DNA from: Coriobacteriales bacterium | GTDB lineage: Bacteria > Actinomycetota > Coriobacteriia > Coriobacteriales > CADBOM01 | Length of the DNA: 10,622 nt | Assembly (NCBI GenBank): GCA_017515355.1 | Contig: JAFWGD010000174.1 | Coordinates: 1 to 10,622, forward strand | Reading direction: 5' to 3' | In this document: in pieces, positions 6,956-10,622 of the stretch | Layout of the letters: each line of letters starts with the position of its first letter | Position numbering within the stretch: position 1 is the first letter of the stretch | The notes under the pieces: model-generated | Seen by the model: only the letters and a program-made list of their open reading frames with translations | Told to the model about the DNA's origin: nothing | Database searches by the model: none | Translations under genes and position numbers: made by a program

Positions 6956-7381
6956 ATGAAAAAGCGAGAAGAGCGCCAAGCGGTAATCAAGCAGATCATC
7001 CGCACGCAGAATATGCGCACCCAGCACGACATCGTCAACGCCCTTTGCAACCTGGGTATGCCTTGCACGCAAGCGACCATCTCGAGGGACGTTACCGAGT
7101 TGGATGTGCGCAAATCTCCCGAGGGCTACTACGTTCTCGCGGAGGACCTGAGCCTCAAGAAGATCATCGGCGACATGGTCTACAAGATCGACCGCGCTGA
7201 GAACCTCGTCGTGATCAAGTCCGCTGCCGGCGCCGCCAACGGCGTTGCCGCGGCGCTCGAGCTCGCCACGCTGCCCGAGGTTATGGGCATGGTTGCCGGC
7301 GACGACACGATTCTCGTGATCGGCCGCACCGCCGAGGAAGCCGAGAACTACGTCGAGGCGTTCAAGAGGCTGCGCCCGTAG
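6956..7381 (+). CDS. argR: Arginine repressor ArgR
   Basis: A 141-residue transcription regulator of the ArgR/AhrC family that binds ARG boxes as a hexamer when arginine is high; family members usually have about 150-156 residues. The N-terminal winged helix (1-65) carries 'QATISRDVTEL' with the conserved Ser43-Arg44 recognition pair. The C-terminal hexamerisation and arginine-binding domain (about 75-141) carries 'GAANGVAAALE' at 92-102 and the diagnostic 'GDDT' at 115-118, whose Asp residues contact the arginine ligand in characterised members. I chose the ATG at 6956 because GGAG ends 5 bases before it and because translation from the upstream ATG at 6827 would add 43 residues unlike the family, encoded in the AT-rich control region. 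No arginine biosynthesis gene lies next to it, so it acts in trans. The preceding AT-rich region probably lets it control itself. Confidence 0.95.
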   Translation: MKKREERQAVIKQIIRTQNMRTQHDIVNALCNLGMPCTQATISRDVTELDVRKSPEGYYVLAEDLSLKKIIGDMVYKIDRAENLVVIKSAAGAANGVAAALELATLPEVMGMVAGDDTILVIGRTAEEAENYVEAFKRLRP

Positions 7382-7436
7382 GGGGAGGGCTGGCCTCGAT
7401 TCGCAAGAATCCACGCGCAAACCACGCTGCGGCCCA

Positions 7437-7455
7437 GCGCCGTGTCCTTCGGCGC
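7437..7455. terminator. GC-rich hairpin downstream of argR
   Basis: GCGCCG (7437-7442) and CGGCGC (7450-7455) form a 6-bp stem with a 7-base loop, 55 bases after the argR stop. No T-run follows, so it is at best a weak terminator or transcription pause site. Otherwise nothing recognisable lies between argR and the tRNA promoter. Confidence 0.25.
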
Positions 7456-7471
7456 GCCCGCCGCGCTCTCG

Positions 7472-7500
7472 TTGACCACGTCAAATGCGATTGATAGACT
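7472..7500 (+). promoter_or_regulatory. Promoter of tRNA-Lys
   Basis: TTGACC (7472-7477, five of six to TTGACA), a 17-base spacer, and TAGACT (7495-7500, four of six) with an upstream TGA giving an extended -10. Transcription would start near 7507, about 23 bases before the tRNA. Inverted CAAATG/CATTTG copies (7482-7487 and 7503-7508) flank the -10. Confidence 0.6.
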
Positions 7501-7529
7501 TTCATTTGCGCTGATGGAAGCGCATTTTC

Positions 7530-7605
7530 GGGCCGTTAGCTCAGTTGGCAGAGCAGGGGACTTTTAATCCCAAGGTCAAGGGTTCGACCCCCTTACGGCC
7601 TACCA
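7530..7605 (+). tRNA. tRNA-Lys (anticodon UUU)
   Basis: A complete 76-base cloverleaf. The acceptor stem is GGGCCGT with ACGGCCT, including a G1-U72 wobble. The D arm is GCTC/GAGC. The anticodon arm is GGGGA/TCCCA around loop CTTTTAA, which places TTT at 34-36; its outermost pair is a G-A mismatch. The T arm is AAGGG/CCCTT around TTCGACC. The discriminator base is A, and the 3' CCA (7603-7605) is encoded in the gene. The UUU anticodon reads AAA and, by wobble, AAG. It stands alone, with its own promoter and terminator. Confidence 0.97.
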
Positions 7606-7606
7606 G

Positions 7607-7655
7607 AAAAACCGCAGGTCGGAGGCTGTTTTCGCTTCCGGCCTGCTTTGTTTTT
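7607..7655. terminator. Bidirectional intrinsic terminator
   Basis: GCAGGTCGGAGG (7614-7625) pairs with CTTCCGGCCTGC (7635-7646) over 12 bp with two G-U pairs and a 9-base loop. On the plus strand TTTGTTTTT follows (7647-7655), which ends the tRNA-Lys transcript. On the minus strand the run of five A at 7607-7611 becomes a T-run after the hairpin, so it can also stop the convergent small gene at 7703-7978. Confidence 0.85.
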
Positions 7656-7702
7656 GAGGTCTGAACCTCGGTTTTGGGGACAATCGGGTGACAGTCGCTC
7701 AG

Positions 7703-7978
7703 CTACTCTTCCGGCATCGGAGGCTCCAGCTGGTCTGCCCAGTGCCTGATATCCTCGTCCGACCAGGTGGCGAATCTGGTGAAGTCGTTCTGGTACATGA
7801 ACATCTCGCCCTCGGAATCGATGTAGATCCCGTCGGGCATCAGCATCCCGTTAGGTCTGCACAGGAACCCATCGGCGTCGAAGTACGCGCCCTCGGGAAG
7901 CTGGAACATCATCATCTCAGACATGAACGTCCACCAATCGATTCGCAGTGGAAGGGGCCAACCTGCGCCCGTCTTCAT
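7703..7978 (-). CDS. Small acidic protein of unknown function with 20-residue repeat
   Basis: I do not recognise this 91-residue protein. It is acidic, rich in Met, Trp and Asp, and has no signal peptide or membrane helix. Residues 28-37 and 48-57 form an exact 20-residue-period repeat of the pattern P-[ED]-G-x-Y-x-D-x-[ED]-G, which suggests two small beta-hairpin units. The C-terminus (about 66-91) looks helical, with 'WSDEDIRHWADQL'. Codon choice is GC-rich at third positions like its neighbours, which supports a real gene, and the bidirectional terminator at 7607-7655 lies just beyond its stop. The start is uncertain. The ATG at 7978 has no clear ribosome binding site. The ATG at 7924 (codon 19) has GGTGG 6 bases upstream and gives a 73-residue product. 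A TAGAAT on the minus strand at 7990-7985 could be a -10, which would put the transcript start almost on the first ATG and favour the second. Confidence 0.6.
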   Translation of the reverse strand: MKTGAGWPLPLRIDWWTFMSEMMMFQLPEGAYFDADGFLCRPNGMLMPDGIYIDSEGEMFMYQNDFTRFATWSDEDIRHWADQLEPPMPEE

Positions 7979-8094
7979 CTCATCATTCTAGCGCATCGTT
8001 GTGCCGCTGCGGCTGCCAGCGCAGCCGTTCGCCCCAGCCTCTCGCTTTCAGGGGATTGATTCCCGCCGCCGCGCCATCGCGCGCGCGTAACCCG

Positions 8095-8123
8095 TCGAAC
8101 CCGCGCTATGATAGCTGCATAAT
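8095..8123 (+). promoter_or_regulatory. Candidate nifJ promoter
   Basis: CATAAT (8118-8123, five of six to TATAAT) lies 17 bases after TCGAAC (8095-8100, three of six to TTGACA). TATGAT at 8107-8112 is a second -10-like site without a matching -35. The leader to the ATG at 8200 would be about 70 bases. Apart from these, the 7979-8199 stretch shows nothing clear. Confidence 0.3.
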
Positions 8124-8199
8124 CCTATGGTTCATGGCCAGCAATCGCAGCTTATCCATCGCACTGGCATTGGATCTCCAAAGAAGTGAAAGGATCAAG

Positions 8200-10622
<2,423 letters not shown>

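Noticed and set aside
6758..7420. A 220-codon minus-strand open frame opposite argR.
   Set aside because: It is a shadow of the clear argR gene and covers its control region; no domain is visible.
7688..8059. A 123-codon plus-strand open frame opposite the small minus-strand gene.
   Set aside because: Composition is less protein-like than the opposite frame, there is no ribosome binding site, and its end falls in GC-rich intergenic sequence.

Overview
The window is GC-rich bacterial chromosome with dense genes and strong G/C preference at third codon positions. Two things suggest an anaerobic actinobacterium of the Coriobacteriia type: a pyruvate:ferredoxin oxidoreductase, and a large flavin/Fe-S reductase of the 2,4-dienoyl-CoA reductase/BaiCD kind, a family that is expanded in gut Coriobacteriia. 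That placement is an inference from gene content and composition; no marker gene fixes the species. I see no phage, transposon, CRISPR or plasmid signature.

Left part (1-3345, minus strand): a two-gene unit read leftwards. First comes a 315-residue protein with an ABC-ATPase-like fold whose catalytic motifs are nearly all lost. Three bases later comes a 776-residue YhgE/Pip-type membrane protein. A divergent intergenic region (3304-3526) carries candidate promoters for both directions.

Middle part (3527-6682, plus strand): a soluble protein that resembles a GT-A (family 2) glycosyltransferase but lacks a normal DXD motif, then, 45 bases on, the FMN/FAD/4Fe-4S old-yellow-enzyme-type reductase. 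A 10-bp perfect inverted repeat follows the reductase.

Right part (6683-10622): an AT-rich regulatory region with ARG-box-like sequence precedes argR, the arginine repressor, in its short 141-residue form. Then come a tRNA-Lys(UUU) gene with its own promoter, a bidirectional terminator, a convergent small minus-strand gene for an unrecognised 91-residue (or 73-residue) protein with a 20-residue internal repeat, and the first 807 codons of nifJ (pyruvate:ferredoxin oxidoreductase), which runs off the right edge.

The genes do not form one obvious pathway. PFOR supplies reduced ferredoxin and acetyl-CoA. The flavin reductase is a likely electron sink for an unknown enoyl-type substrate. The YhgE/pseudo-ATPase pair is an envelope system. 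The most unusual item is the ATPase-like protein with no intact Walker A, signature, Q-loop or H-loop motif, kept in frame beside its membrane partner.
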